DNA of 64,000 bases from Bradyrhizobium liaoningense. Lineage in GTDB: Bacteria > Pseudomonadota > Alphaproteobacteria > Rhizobiales > Xanthobacteraceae. The position numbers were made by a program, and so were the translations under genes. This document shows positions 15,828-24,540 of this stretch, in pieces (the first letter of the stretch is position 1; the number at the start of each line of letters is the position of its first letter). The notes under the pieces were generated by a model that was not told the origin of the DNA, did no database searches, and saw only the letters and a program-made list of their open reading frames with translations. The DNA is taken from positions 248,001-312,000 of the forward strand of contig NZ_JAFCJS010000006.1 in NCBI RefSeq assembly GCF_018130825.1, in the 5' to 3' direction.

Positions 15828-16733
15828 CTATCCTTCCGAAGGATCGAGCATTTCGCCGAGCTTGCGAACGGCGACATTGATCGACATGCCCAAGTAGTCG
15901 CCGGAATCGCCGAACCACGAGCCGGCCAGCGGCACGGCCTGCCCCGGATGCCGCGCTATGGCCACCGGGATGAGGTCGAAGCCGGCGCTCAGGCTGTTGG
16001 TCGGATCGTAATCGAGCCAGCCGGCGCCGGGCAGGAACACCTGCACCCATGCATGGGTGGCGCCGGAGCCGGTCATCCCCACGGCGCCGCCATCGAGCGC
16101 GGCATCATAGAGATAGCCGCTGACGAAGCGCGCGGCAAAGCCGAGGCGGCGCAACGTCTCGATCATGAGCCAGGCGAAGTCGCGGCAGGTGCCGGATTTC
16201 GTGCGCAGCGTCTCGCCAGGGGACTGGGTGCCTTCCGCCTCTCTTCCGCGATAGCTGAACTCGCTGCGAAACAGGCCCAGCATCCGGCGCAGCAGGTCGG
16301 CGGTCCGGTCCTGATCGCCGGCAACGAAGCTCTTGGTCCATGCCGCATGGCTGCCGTCTGGATCGTCGGCATGCGGACGCAAATATCCTGCAAGATCGGT
16401 CCACTCATCCGGCGTGTACTGCACGGGGACTTCCTCGGCCCGCGGCTCCAGCGGAAACGTCTCCAGCCCCTTGATGCCGAAATAGATGCCGCGAACCTTG
16501 AACGTGAAGGTCAGCTCGCTGCCGGGCTCGCTGAAGTCCATCACCGTGACGGCATTGGAGCGGGCGTCGGTCACCCAATGCACCTTTGATGGCAGACTGG
16601 TCGAAGCGGACCAGCGAAGCAGCCGGGTCGAGGCGCCGCGCCGCGGCAAGAACATGGCCCGGTGCGTGCCGAACGTCACCGGCTTTGCATAGCGATAGGT
16701 CGTCGTGTGCGTGATCTCGCCGATGATCGCCAT
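15828..16733 (-). CDS. Transglutaminase-like domain protein
   Basis: 301 residues. An N-terminal beta-sandwich typical of bacterial transglutaminase-like proteins (EITHTTTYRYAKPV) precedes the papain-like core. The triad is visible: Cys183 in SGTCRDFAW, His227 in THAWV, Asp243 in DYDPTN. Proteins of this group are thought to be peptidases or ligase-like enzymes and have no signal peptide here, suggesting a cytoplasmic location. Its promoter region is shared with the divergent small membrane-protein gene and includes the FixK/FNR-like palindrome 92 bp upstream. Confidence 0.88.
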   Translation of the reverse strand: MAIIGEITHTTTYRYAKPVTFGTHRAMFLPRRGASTRLLRWSASTSLPSKVHWVTDARSNAVTVMDFSEPGSELTFTFKVRGIYFGIKGLETFPLEPRAEEVPVQYTPDEWTDLAGYLRPHADDPDGSHAAWTKSFVAGDQDRTADLLRRMLGLFRSEFSYRGREAEGTQSPGETLRTKSGTCRDFAWLMIETLRRLGFAARFVSGYLYDAALDGGAVGMTGSGATHAWVQVFLPGAGWLDYDPTNSLSAGFDLIPVAIARHPGQAVPLAGSWFGDSGDYLGMSINVAVRKLGEMLDPSEG

Positions 16734-16824
16734 GCACTGACCCGTTTCGCGTTGCAGCGCTCGTCGAGCGCCGTCTCACACAGCAAGAGCGGCCTGCAGC
16801 TTTCGGCTCGGCCGCTTCCGCCCA

Positions 16825-16838
16825 TTGATCTAGATCAA
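16825..16838. promoter_or_regulatory. FixK/FNR-type box
   Basis: TTGATCTAGATCAA, a perfect 14-bp palindrome that fits the rhizobial FixK2/FNR consensus TTG-N8-CAA in its strongest form. It lies 78 bp before the GlsB-like ATG; placing it at -41.5 would put transcription start near 16873 with a 44-base leader. It also lies 92 bp from the divergent transglutaminase start. Confidence 0.72.
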
Positions 16839-16916
16839 CGTCATTCCCGGCGTCGTCTGGCCCATCAAACGACATTCCTTCAGACGTTTGATGTTTCGAA
16901 TTGACCGAATGGAGCG

Positions 16917-17186
16917 ATGGACATGGGTATCCTTTGGACGATCATCATCGGATTTATCGTAGGATTGGTCGCGAAGTTCATCATGCCCGGCGACAAATCC
17001 GAGCCCACAGGGTTCATTTTGACGACGGTCCTGGGAATTGTGGGCGCGTTCGTTGCGACCTGGCTCGGTCAGGCCGTGGGATGGTACCGGTTCGGGGAGG
17101 GCGCCGGCTTCATCGGAAGCGTGGTCGGTGCAATCATCCTCCTGTTTGTGTACGGCCTTGTCATGGGTCGTCAGGGGCGGGCCTGA
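16917..17186 (+). CDS. GlsB/YeaQ/YmgE-family stress-response membrane protein
   Basis: 89 residues with three hydrophobic segments (ILWTIIIGFIVGLVAKFI, GFILTTVLGIVGAFVATWLG, GFIGSVVGAIILLFVYGLVMG), matching the transglycosylase-associated/GlsB family. The characteristic GDKSEPTGFILTTVLGIVGA segment is present. An inner-membrane location is expected; members are induced by acid or general stress but their molecular role is unknown. ATG at 16917 has GGAGCG upstream; the second ATG at 16923 is an alternative. A FixK/FNR-like box upstream suggests induction at low oxygen. Confidence 0.9.
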   Translation: MDMGILWTIIIGFIVGLVAKFIMPGDKSEPTGFILTTVLGIVGAFVATWLGQAVGWYRFGEGAGFIGSVVGAIILLFVYGLVMGRQGRA

Positions 17187-17209
17187 TCGATCCACATGAT
17201 CGGCCGAGC

Positions 17210-17614
17210 ATGAAAATCAAACTGCCAGCTGTCGCATTGCTGGTATCAGCGCCGGCGCAAGCCGCAGCGCTCAGCCAGGCCGAAGCGACGTTTCTCGATC
17301 AGCTCGTCACGGCATCCGCGGTGCTGGAGCAGCGATGCACCGGCTATGAGGTCGATGGTGCCGGCAGCGTTCAACTCGGCGCCCGGCTTCTCGGCAGCCC
17401 TGATGCCGCGATGGCGATGATCGATGCCTATGCTGCGGCCATCAAGGCCTTTGATGGCGAGAGCTACGATCCCGGAAAATTCCGCCCAGAGGTGGCCGAG
17501 GCCGCCAGAAGGACATTCAGGCAGGTGCGGACCGACTTGATCAGGAATCCGGAGCAGGCCTGCGCCGACTATGGCGATAACAGCGTGGAGCGCGGGCTGC
17601 TGAGACGGTATTGA
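17210..17614 (+). CDS. Hypothetical exported protein
   Basis: 134 residues. MKIKLPAVALLVSAPAQA is a short signal peptide ending AQA. The mature domain is mostly alpha-helical (LSQAEATFLDQLVTASAVLEQRC...) with two Cys residues about 98 residues apart that could bridge (EQRCTGYEV and EQACADYGD). No family recognised. It begins 23 bp after the GlsB-like gene and may be co-transcribed with it, so it would share the FixK-type control. The start at 17210 is preferred over the long upstream frame, which overlaps the GlsB-like gene. Confidence 0.65.
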   Translation: MKIKLPAVALLVSAPAQAAALSQAEATFLDQLVTASAVLEQRCTGYEVDGAGSVQLGARLLGSPDAAMAMIDAYAAAIKAFDGESYDPGKFRPEVAEAARRTFRQVRTDLIRNPEQACADYGDNSVERGLLRRY

Positions 17615-17657
17615 ACGGTCCTTTGCGCGCCCGGCGAGCGAAGCGCGTCGGCCGACA

Positions 17658-18584
17658 TCAGCCGCTGGCGATGTCACGACTCATCTTTTGCAGTCGCGCA
17701 AACGCAGCCCATGCTTTTGGATAGTCGGCGTGCTTTGAATCGATCGTGAGCAGCGCGCGGCAGGCCTCGTTGATGTCTTCCGGTGACGGACGCATCGAGC
17801 GGTCGGCCGATGACTCCGCCTTCTTCCAGCGGTCCTCGACGTCCTTCGCCAGGGCCAGTGCTTCCGACGGGCTTCGTTTCCGGGTTGATCTCGCCAATGC
17901 GTGATCCGGAGGGAATGTGGGCCACGCGGCCGGCGGCCGATCGGCTTGCCACTCGCTCTCCTTGGCAGCCCCTCGGTTCGCGGGCGGATTTGGCTGTCCA
18001 TTTGCAGCATCAGGCGGAACGGTCTTGGCGGCGAGCTCGCGGACCTGCTGCTCTATCGTGCCGCCGGACGACGATCCGCCCGCTGAAGCTGCAGGCTTCG
18101 TCAGGGCGGGGGCAACCGACGTCTGCACGTCGGGGGCGGCCTTCTGAACGGTTTTGACGACCGCCGCCACGCCGGGCGACACACCCGGCCGCTGCTGCGC
18201 GACCTTGTCCTCTTCGGTGGGACAGGGTCTGTATCCCGAACGCTGATGCGTAATCCGTCCGTCGTCATCGATGCGGGCAAAATCAATGGCCACGGTATAG
18301 ACGAAAGCGACATCGACAGACTGGCCGAACTTGTCCCTCGCCTTGACGCCGCCGCAAACATACCTCGCCGCGCCGGCCTCGACTGAATGCAATGTACTGA
18401 ATTTGGCCGAGTCCGGATCGATCAGCGCATGTTTGACGGCTGCGCGCGCTTTCATATGTTCCGAGGAGAACATGCTGATCAGGGCGTCCGGGTTGATGAA
18501 ATCGGGCTGGTAGTACCACGCATACTCCGCCGCGAAGAATGCTGCGCCGAAGGCCACTGCGATCAGGAAACCAGGTACATTCAT
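17658..18584 (-). CDS. Hypothetical membrane-anchored protein
   Basis: 308 residues from the ATG at 18584 (MNVPGFLIAVAFGAAFFAAEY), which gives an N-terminal hydrophobic anchor. A compact region at about 40-115 (HMKARAAVKHALIDPDSAKFSTLH, YVCGGVKARDKFGQ, VAFVYTVAID) resembles small domains seen in many uncharacterised proteobacterial proteins. It is followed by a Pro/Ala/Gly-rich linker and a helical C-terminus (EDRWKKAESSADR, DINEACRALLTI). An upstream in-frame ATG at 18614 is possible. Convergent with the preceding exported-protein gene. Function unknown. Confidence 0.65.
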   Translation of the reverse strand: MNVPGFLIAVAFGAAFFAAEYAWYYQPDFINPDALISMFSSEHMKARAAVKHALIDPDSAKFSTLHSVEAGAARYVCGGVKARDKFGQSVDVAFVYTVAIDFARIDDDGRITHQRSGYRPCPTEEDKVAQQRPGVSPGVAAVVKTVQKAAPDVQTSVAPALTKPAASAGGSSSGGTIEQQVRELAAKTVPPDAANGQPNPPANRGAAKESEWQADRPPAAWPTFPPDHALARSTRKRSPSEALALAKDVEDRWKKAESSADRSMRPSPEDINEACRALLTIDSKHADYPKAWAAFARLQKMSRDIASG

Positions 18585-18807
18585 CGGACTGTTCCGGGAA
18601 ATGGAACCCGGCATGGTTGTTATGTGTTTCAGAAACCATTTGAAATAGAGTCCTCTAACAACCCGTTAATCGGTTGCGTGATTGGTCTTCATCTACCAGA
18701 AGATTATATTGGATGAGTTCCGCCGGGTTCCGTCGCCCACGCGTGGTTCATTCTTCTCCGCATCGGCCGTTGCAGGGCCGGCGGACCAACAGGCGCATGC
18801 GCCAGCG

Positions 18808-19485
18808 CTAGCTGTCGCCAGCAATCCGCGCCAGATAATCCGACTTGCTGAACTGCATGTGATCGACGCAGAGCTGCGCGAGCGCCCAGCTGTCGCGGCC
18901 CTTCAAGAGCTCGATCATCAGCTCGTGCTGGCGGCGCGATTGCGCGAGGCCGTCGCGGTCGGCGAGGTTCTTCGCGCGCATCGGCAGGGTCAGGTTCATG
19001 TAGTCCTGCAGCGAGCGCACCAGATAAGGATTGCCGCAGGCCGAGAACAGCGCGAGGTGGAAGGCGTCGTTGGCCTCGTGGATGCCGCGCAGATCCTGCA
19101 AATCGGCCTTGGCGCAATATTGCCGTTGCAGTGCGGTCAGCTCGTCGATCAGGCCTTGCGGTGCGGGCAGGGGGATCATCAGCGCGGCCTGGCGGGTCAG
19201 CATCTCCCTGACCTCGTAGATCTGCCGCACCTCCTCGGCCGAGTAGAACCGTACGGTGGCGCCGACATTCTTCTCGCGGCGGACGATGCCGCGCCGCTCC
19301 GCATCCACCAGCGCCTGCCGCACGAAGTGCCTTGACGTGCCGTAGCGCGACATCAGCGCGTCCTCGGTGAGGCGCGCGCCGGGCGCGAGGCGGCCGAAGA
19401 TGATGTCCTCTTCCAGCCGCGCGACGACGTCATCAAGGTCGTCGCGCCGGACCGTCATGGCGTCTGCGGTGCGAATGTCGGACAT
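18808..19485 (-). CDS. GntR-family transcriptional regulator, FCD subfamily
   Basis: 225 residues. The winged helix occupies roughly 17-85 (DDVVARLEEDIIFGRLAPGARLTEDALMSRYGTSRHFVRQALVDAERRGIV is the family signature) and the FCD ligand domain follows, with metal-binding residues likely in EANDAFHLALF and the late helix CVDHMQFSK. The ATG at 19485 has GGGAGG upstream. It is divergent from the IlvD/Edd dehydratase, whose TRAP transporter follows, so it most likely represses that sugar-acid operon and is released by the substrate. Confidence 0.9.
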   Translation of the reverse strand: MSDIRTADAMTVRRDDLDDVVARLEEDIIFGRLAPGARLTEDALMSRYGTSRHFVRQALVDAERRGIVRREKNVGATVRFYSAEEVRQIYEVREMLTRQAALMIPLPAPQGLIDELTALQRQYCAKADLQDLRGIHEANDAFHLALFSACGNPYLVRSLQDYMNLTLPMRAKNLADRDGLAQSRRQHELMIELLKGRDSWALAQLCVDHMQFSKSDYLARIAGDS

Positions 19486-19540
19486 GCCCTCAGCCTCCCG
19501 GCCTCGAGCCGGTCCCGACTGTGGAGCAGGGAGAGGATGG

Positions 19541-19615
19541 ATTGTCAATAATTTGTGCCGCATGCAGGGCTCTCAGGCCGAAACTGCGACAATCTGGACC
19601 AATCTTATTGACAAT
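19541..19615. promoter_or_regulatory. Paired ATTG-N-CAAT palindromes in the GntR/dehydratase divergent region
   Basis: ATTGTCAATAA at 19541-19551 and its exact reverse complement TTATTGACAAT at 19605-19615. Each contains a 9-bp near-perfect palindrome. One site is about 56 bp from the regulator start and the other 47 bp from the dehydratase start, so each could cover one of the two promoters. The second site includes TTGACA, a possible -35 element. Confidence 0.6.
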
Positions 19616-19661
19616 CGGAGGCCAGGCTGTACCACAATGGTAACCTGGAAGGAGTGACGTG

Positions 19662-21377
19662 ATGACGAGCGGGTTGCGCAAGGGTCTGACGAGCTACGGC
19701 GATGCCGGCTTTTCGCTGTTCCTGCGCAAGGCGTTCATCAAGGCCATGGGCTATTCCGACGATGCGCTGGAGCGTCCGATCGTCGGCATCACCAACACCT
19801 ATAGCGACTACAATCCCTGTCACGGCAACGTCCCGCAGATCATCGAGGCCGCCAAGCGCGGCGTGATGCTGTCGGGCGCCATGCCGTTCGTGTTCCCGAC
19901 CATCTCGATCGCCGAGAGCTTTGCGCATCCGACCTCGATGTATCTGCGCAACCTGATGGCGATGGACACAGAGGAGATGATCCGGGCCCAGCCGATGGAT
20001 GCGGTGATCGTGATCGGCGGCTGCGACAAGACTCTGCCCGCGCAGGTGATGGCGGCGATCAGCGCCGACCTGCCGACCGTGGTGATCCCCGTCGGACCCA
20101 TGGTGGTCGGCCATCACAAGGGCGAGGTGCTGGGCGCCTGCACCGACTGCCGCCGTCTCTGGGCGAAATATCGCGCCGGCGACATGGACGATGCCGAGAT
20201 CGAGGCGGTGAACGGGCGCCTCGCCCCCTCCGTCGGCACCTGCATGGTGATGGGCACGGCTTCGACCATGGCCTGCATGATCGAGGCGATGGGCCTGTCG
20301 CTGCCGATGAGTGCGACGATTCCCGCGCCGCATGCCGAGCGATTTCGTCTGGCTGAAGCCAGTGGCAAGGTCGCCGCCGAGATGGCCAAGACCAAGGGGC
20401 CGAAGCCGAGCGAACTCCTGACGCCGGCGTCCTTCAAGAACGCACAGGTCGTGCTCCAGGCCATCGGCGGCTCGACCAACGGCCTGATCCATCTGACGGC
20501 GATGGCGCATCGCTCGCCGCACCGGCTCGATCTCGGCGCGTTCGACCAGATCGGCCGCGAGGTGCCGGTGCTGGTCGACCTCAAGCCGTCAGGCGAGCAC
20601 TATATGGAGCATTTCCATCACGCCGGTGGCGTGCCGAAGCTGCTGGCGCAGCTCGGCGACCTCATCGATCTCGATGCGAAGACCATCACCGGCCAGACGC
20701 TGCGCGAGGTCGCGGCGAATGCCGAGGACGTGCCCGGCCAGGACGCGATCCGTCCGCGCGACAATCCGATCAAGAAGGAAGGCGGCCTCGCCATCCTGCA
20801 CGGCAATCTCGCGCCGCGCGGCGCGGTCATCAAACAATCGGCTGCGAGCCCGAAGCTGCTGCAGCACACCGGGCGCGCGGTGGTGTTCGAATCCGTCGAG
20901 GACATGACCTTGCGGGTCGACGATCCCGACCTCGACGTCACCGCCGACGACGTGCTGGTGCTGCGCAATGCCGGCCCGAAGGGCGCGCCAGGCATGCCCG
21001 AGGCGGGCTATCTGCCGATCCCGAAGAAGCTCGCGCGAGGCGGCACCAAGGACATGGTGCGCATTTCGGATGCGCGCATGAGCGGCACCGCGTTCGGCAC
21101 CATCGTGCTGCACATCACCCCGGAATCCGCCGTCGGCGGACCGCTGGCGCTGGTGAAGAACGGCGACATGATCCGCCTCGATGTGGCCAGGCGCAGCATC
21201 GAGCTGCTGGTCGATACCGCCGAGCTGGAGCGTCGGCGCGCCGCCTCGAAGCCGGCCGCTGCGCGGGAGGAGGCACGGCGCGGCTACGCCTGGCTGTTCA
21301 ACGAGACCATCATGCAGGCCGACGAGGGCTGCGACTTCGATTTCATGCAGAGGACTGGGAAGACCGAGAAGGGCTGA
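19662..21377 (+). CDS. IlvD/Edd-family sugar-acid dehydratase
   Basis: 571 residues. Fe-S cluster ligands are visible as Cys53 (NPCHGN), Cys121 (GGCDKT) and Cys194 (GTCMVMG); Lys123 corresponds to the carbamylated lysine described for L-arabinonate dehydratase, at a constant offset from that enzyme as I recall its numbering. The C-terminal half carries the GSTNG and SDARMSGT signatures. Such enzymes remove water from aldonates to give 2-keto-3-deoxy acids. Its regulator and TRAP transporter suggest an imported sugar acid rather than branched-chain amino-acid synthesis. A strong GGAAGGAG precedes ATG 19662; GTG 19659 is less well placed. Confidence 0.88.
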   Translation: MTSGLRKGLTSYGDAGFSLFLRKAFIKAMGYSDDALERPIVGITNTYSDYNPCHGNVPQIIEAAKRGVMLSGAMPFVFPTISIAESFAHPTSMYLRNLMAMDTEEMIRAQPMDAVIVIGGCDKTLPAQVMAAISADLPTVVIPVGPMVVGHHKGEVLGACTDCRRLWAKYRAGDMDDAEIEAVNGRLAPSVGTCMVMGTASTMACMIEAMGLSLPMSATIPAPHAERFRLAEASGKVAAEMAKTKGPKPSELLTPASFKNAQVVLQAIGGSTNGLIHLTAMAHRSPHRLDLGAFDQIGREVPVLVDLKPSGEHYMEHFHHAGGVPKLLAQLGDLIDLDAKTITGQTLREVAANAEDVPGQDAIRPRDNPIKKEGGLAILHGNLAPRGAVIKQSAASPKLLQHTGRAVVFESVEDMTLRVDDPDLDVTADDVLVLRNAGPKGAPGMPEAGYLPIPKKLARGGTKDMVRISDARMSGTAFGTIVLHITPESAVGGPLALVKNGDMIRLDVARRSIELLVDTAELERRRAASKPAAAREEARRGYAWLFNETIMQADEGCDFDFMQRTGKTEKG

Positions 21378-21435
21378 TAGCAAGCGAACGAACGCTCAGA
21401 CCGCACAAGCGGCGGGCGATAAACAGGGGGAAACG

Positions 21436-22431
21436 ATGATTGCACGATCCATGTGTGGGCTCGCGGCTGCGGCCGCCGTGCTGTTCGTCACGGGAGCGGG
21501 GGCGCAGGAGGTGAAGCATTATCGCTTCGCCTACGACCAGCCGCGCAACACCGGCTATTCCATCGCCGGTGACCTCTTCGCCGACAAGCTCAAGGAATTG
21601 AGCAAGGGCACCATGATCATCGACCAGTATCCCGGCGCACAGCTCGGGCAGGAGCCGCAGGTGCTTCAGCTCGTGAAGGCCGGCGACGTCGAGTTCGCCA
21701 TCATCTCCTCAGCCAACACCGCGACCATCTCGCCGCAGGCCGGCGTGATGTCGCTGCACTTCCTGTTCCGCGACGAGAACCATGTGATCAAGGGGCTGGC
21801 CGATCCGAAAGTGTTCGAAGCGCTCAAGACCATGATCGACGAGACCACGCAGGGCCTGCACGTCATCGCGACCGGCTCGCAGGGCGTGCGCCACATGTAC
21901 TCGAAGCGGGAAGTCCACAATGTCGGCGACATCAAAGGCCTGAAAGTCCGCGTGCAGGCGACCGCGACCGAGGACACCATGTTCCCGGCCTATGGTGCCC
22001 AGACCGTGCACATGCCGTTCGGCAGCGTCTACACCAGCTTGCAGACCGGCGTCGTCGACGTCGCTGAGAACAGCATCAACGTCTACCTCGTCAACAAGCA
22101 TTACGAGGTCGCGCCTGTGCTCAACATCACCGAGCACGAGGCCAACAACGCGCTGGTGTTCATCTCCGACAAGCTCTGGCAGAGCCTCTCGGCCGAGCAG
22201 AAGCAGTGGGTGCAGACCGCGGCCAACGAGATCAGCTCCAAGGAGCCGGCAAAGGCGTTCGAGCTCGAACGCACCGCGGCCGAGAAGCTGAAGAAGATGG
22301 GCGTGAAGATCGTCGATAACGTCGACAAGAAGAGCTTTACGGCGGTCGCCGATCCCTATCTCGACAAGCTCGCCAAGGATCTCGGCCCGCACGCCGAGAA
22401 GATCAAGAATCTGATCCGGTCGATCAACTAG
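21436..22431 (+). CDS. dctP: TRAP transporter solute-binding protein
   Basis: 331 residues. MIARSMCGLAAAAAVLFVTGAGAQ is a signal peptide. The mature protein is DctP family: YRFAYDQPRNTGYSIAGDLFADKLKELSKG, PGAQLGQEPQVLQLVKAGDVEFAI, then the family Arg region LKVRVQATATEDTMFPAYGAQ, which in homologues salt-bridges the substrate carboxylate. Ribosome site GGGGGAAA lies before the ATG. It starts 58 bp after the dehydratase and belongs to its operon. It delivers an organic or sugar acid to the DctQM permease. Confidence 0.92.
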   Translation: MIARSMCGLAAAAAVLFVTGAGAQEVKHYRFAYDQPRNTGYSIAGDLFADKLKELSKGTMIIDQYPGAQLGQEPQVLQLVKAGDVEFAIISSANTATISPQAGVMSLHFLFRDENHVIKGLADPKVFEALKTMIDETTQGLHVIATGSQGVRHMYSKREVHNVGDIKGLKVRVQATATEDTMFPAYGAQTVHMPFGSVYTSLQTGVVDVAENSINVYLVNKHYEVAPVLNITEHEANNALVFISDKLWQSLSAEQKQWVQTAANEISSKEPAKAFELERTAAEKLKKMGVKIVDNVDKKSFTAVADPYLDKLAKDLGPHAEKIKNLIRSIN

Positions 22432-22444
22432 GGCCGCCCGCGGC

Positions 22445-22556
22445 CATCCTTCGAGACGCCCGCCTGCGGCGGGCCCTCAGGATGAGGTCGTGCTTCGCGG
22501 CGAGATTCTAAACCCTCATGGTGAGGAGCCCGCCAAAGCGGGCGTCTCGAACCATG
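22445..22556. repeat. Intergenic palindrome, family D, copy 1
   Basis: Arms CATCCTTCGAGACGCCCGC...CCTCAGGATGAGG and CCTCATGGTGAGGAG...GCGGGCGTCTCGAACCATG. It sits inside the TRAP operon, between the binding-protein and small-permease genes, where it could stabilise the upstream mRNA and raise binding-protein yield. A second copy is at 27417-27545. Confidence 0.87.
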
Positions 22557-22624
22557 CAGGCCGAGCACGATCGGCAGCTTCCCAGCTGTCGCGTCCGATA
22601 GCTTTGGGACGACGGGGGAATTGA

Positions 22625-23203
22625 ATGTCGATTTCCGACAAACTGCTCGTTCAATGGCAACGCCACCTGAAATGGCGCGCGCTCGATTGGCTCGAGCTTG
22701 CGCTGATGATCCTCTGCGGCGTGCTGTGCTTCGGCTTCTCGCTGTCGGTCACCGCCGACATCGTCACCCGCACCATCGGCCATCCCTGGCTATGGCTGCA
22801 GGAAGTCACCTCGACGCTCTTCATCTACGCGATCTTCATCGGCACGGCGGCGGCGACCCGGCGCAACGACCACCTCTATCTCACCGCGATCTCCGAGGCG
22901 ATGCACGGAACGCCGCGGCTGATCGTCGAGGTCATCATCCGCCTCGTCGTGCTCGGCGTCGCCTTCTGCCTGATCTGGTACGGCTACCAGAACTATCTGC
23001 GTGGCTTCGGCAGTTTTCGGCTGCCGTCGGGCACGCCGATCGCCTCGCTTTATGCGATCATCCCGCTCTCGGGCGTGCTGATCGGCCTGTTCACCATCGA
23101 GCAGCTCGTCAACGGCCTGCGCAACGGCTTTGACCACCCCGAGCCGCCCGAGGAAGATGCTGCGCCGGGTCTCTCCGAGGCACAGATGAGGGCGCAGCCG
23201 TGA
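22625..23203 (+). CDS. dctQ: TRAP transporter small permease subunit
   Basis: 192 residues with four membrane segments: LELALMILCGVLCFGFSLSV, WLQEVTSTLFIYAIFIGTA, LIVEVIIRLVVLGVAFCLI and SLYAIIPLSGVLIGLF. The motif WLQEVTSTLFIYAIFIG followed by RRNDHLYL is the DctQ core. It partners the large permease encoded next. The stop overlaps the next gene's GTG by four bases, showing translational coupling. Confidence 0.92.
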   Translation: MSISDKLLVQWQRHLKWRALDWLELALMILCGVLCFGFSLSVTADIVTRTIGHPWLWLQEVTSTLFIYAIFIGTAAATRRNDHLYLTAISEAMHGTPRLIVEVIIRLVVLGVAFCLIWYGYQNYLRGFGSFRLPSGTPIASLYAIIPLSGVLIGLFTIEQLVNGLRNGFDHPEPPEEDAAPGLSEAQMRAQP

Positions 23204-24540
23204 GCGCACCCGTCGTCCTGGCATTGATGTCGATCTGCTTCCTGTCGTTCGGCTATCTCGGCGTGCCCGTGCCGTTCTCGCTGATGGCCGGCGTCTTCAT
23301 CGGCGCGATCCTGTCCGATGTCTCGCTCGCCGCGATCATCCAGAAGATCTTCGACGGCGTCGATTCCGAGGCGCTGCTGGCGATCCCGTTCTTCCTCTTG
23401 GTCGGCGAGCTCATGAGCTCGGCCAATGTGGTGGTCAGAATCGCCAACCTGTCGGTGTCGCTGGTCGGGCACATCAGGGGCGGGCTGTCGCAGGTCGTGG
23501 TCGTCTTCAGCATGTTCTTCTCGGAGATGTCGGGCTCGACCACCGCCGACGTCGCGGTGATGAGCCGCGCGCTGGGCGGCCCGATGAAGCGCGAGGGCTA
23601 CGAGCCCGCCTTCATCGCCGCCATCATCGCCTCCGCCTCGACCATCGCGGCGCTGGTGCCGCCGAGCATCACGGCGGTGGTCTACGGTGCCGTCGGCAAC
23701 GTCTCGATCGCCGGTCTGTTCATGGCGGGTGTCGTGCCCGGCCTGATGATTGGCTTCGGCCTGATGATCTATTGCTATTTCTTCGGCCCGTCCGGCTTGC
23801 GCAAGCCGCGCGCGCCGCTCCGGCAGGTGGTGTTCGCGGCGGGCGATGCGGCCCTGCCGCTGATGATCCCGGTGATCCTGCTGGGCGGCATCCTCACCGG
23901 CTGGTTCACGCCGACGGAAGCCGGCGTCGTCGCCGTGGTCTGGATCATCCTGGTCGTGATCCCCGCGCTCAACCGCGGACACTTCAGGAAGATTCCTTAC
24001 GATTTCTGCCTCGCCGGCCTGATCTTCTCGCTGCCGCTGATCACGATCGGCGCCGCCAATGCGTTCGGCTGGATGCTCGCGTACTTGCGCGGCGCGACCT
24101 ATATCGCCGAGTGGATCACCTCCATCGCCGGCAACGATCCGCATCTCATCATGCTGCTCATGGTGCTGCTGTTCACCGTGGTCGGCGACTTCATCGAGCC
24201 GGTGCCGACCATCATCATCTTCATGCCGCTGGTCAACGCGCTGACGGAGGCCGGCGACATCAACGCCGTGCACATGGGCGTGGTGCTGATCGCAACGCTC
24301 GCCTTCGGCCTGATCACGCCGCCCTATGGGCTCGTCTTGCTGATGGCCTCGAAATTCGTCGGCATCAGCTTTGCCAAAGCGCTACGGGCGGCACTGCCGA
24401 TCTACGTGGTATTCCTGGCGACGATCGCGTTCGCGATCTATTTCCCGAGCGTGGTGCTGTGGCTGCCGCGGCACGTGCTCCCCGAGTCGGTCGGCTGCTT
24501 CAAGTCGCCGGCGGGGACGGGCTATATCTGTCCGCAATAG
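23200..24540 (+). CDS. dctM: TRAP transporter large permease subunit
   Basis: 446 residues, strongly hydrophobic, DctM family: GVPVPFSLMAGVFIGAIL, PFFLLVGELMSSANVV, FSEMSGSTTADVAVMSRALGGPMKREGYE, ASASTIAALVPPS, GWFTPTEAGVVAVVW. It forms the sodium-coupled channel of the tripartite transporter. The GTG start overlaps the DctQ stop. Its 3' end overlaps the convergent phosphatase gene by 41 bp, so there is no space for a terminator between the two. Confidence 0.93.
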   Translation: MSAPVVLALMSICFLSFGYLGVPVPFSLMAGVFIGAILSDVSLAAIIQKIFDGVDSEALLAIPFFLLVGELMSSANVVVRIANLSVSLVGHIRGGLSQVVVVFSMFFSEMSGSTTADVAVMSRALGGPMKREGYEPAFIAAIIASASTIAALVPPSITAVVYGAVGNVSIAGLFMAGVVPGLMIGFGLMIYCYFFGPSGLRKPRAPLRQVVFAAGDAALPLMIPVILLGGILTGWFTPTEAGVVAVVWIILVVIPALNRGHFRKIPYDFCLAGLIFSLPLITIGAANAFGWMLAYLRGATYIAEWITSIAGNDPHLIMLLMVLLFTVVGDFIEPVPTIIIFMPLVNALTEAGDINAVHMGVVLIATLAFGLITPPYGLVLLMASKFVGISFAKALRAALPIYVVFLATIAFAIYFPSVVLWLPRHVLPESVGCFKSPAGTGYICPQ

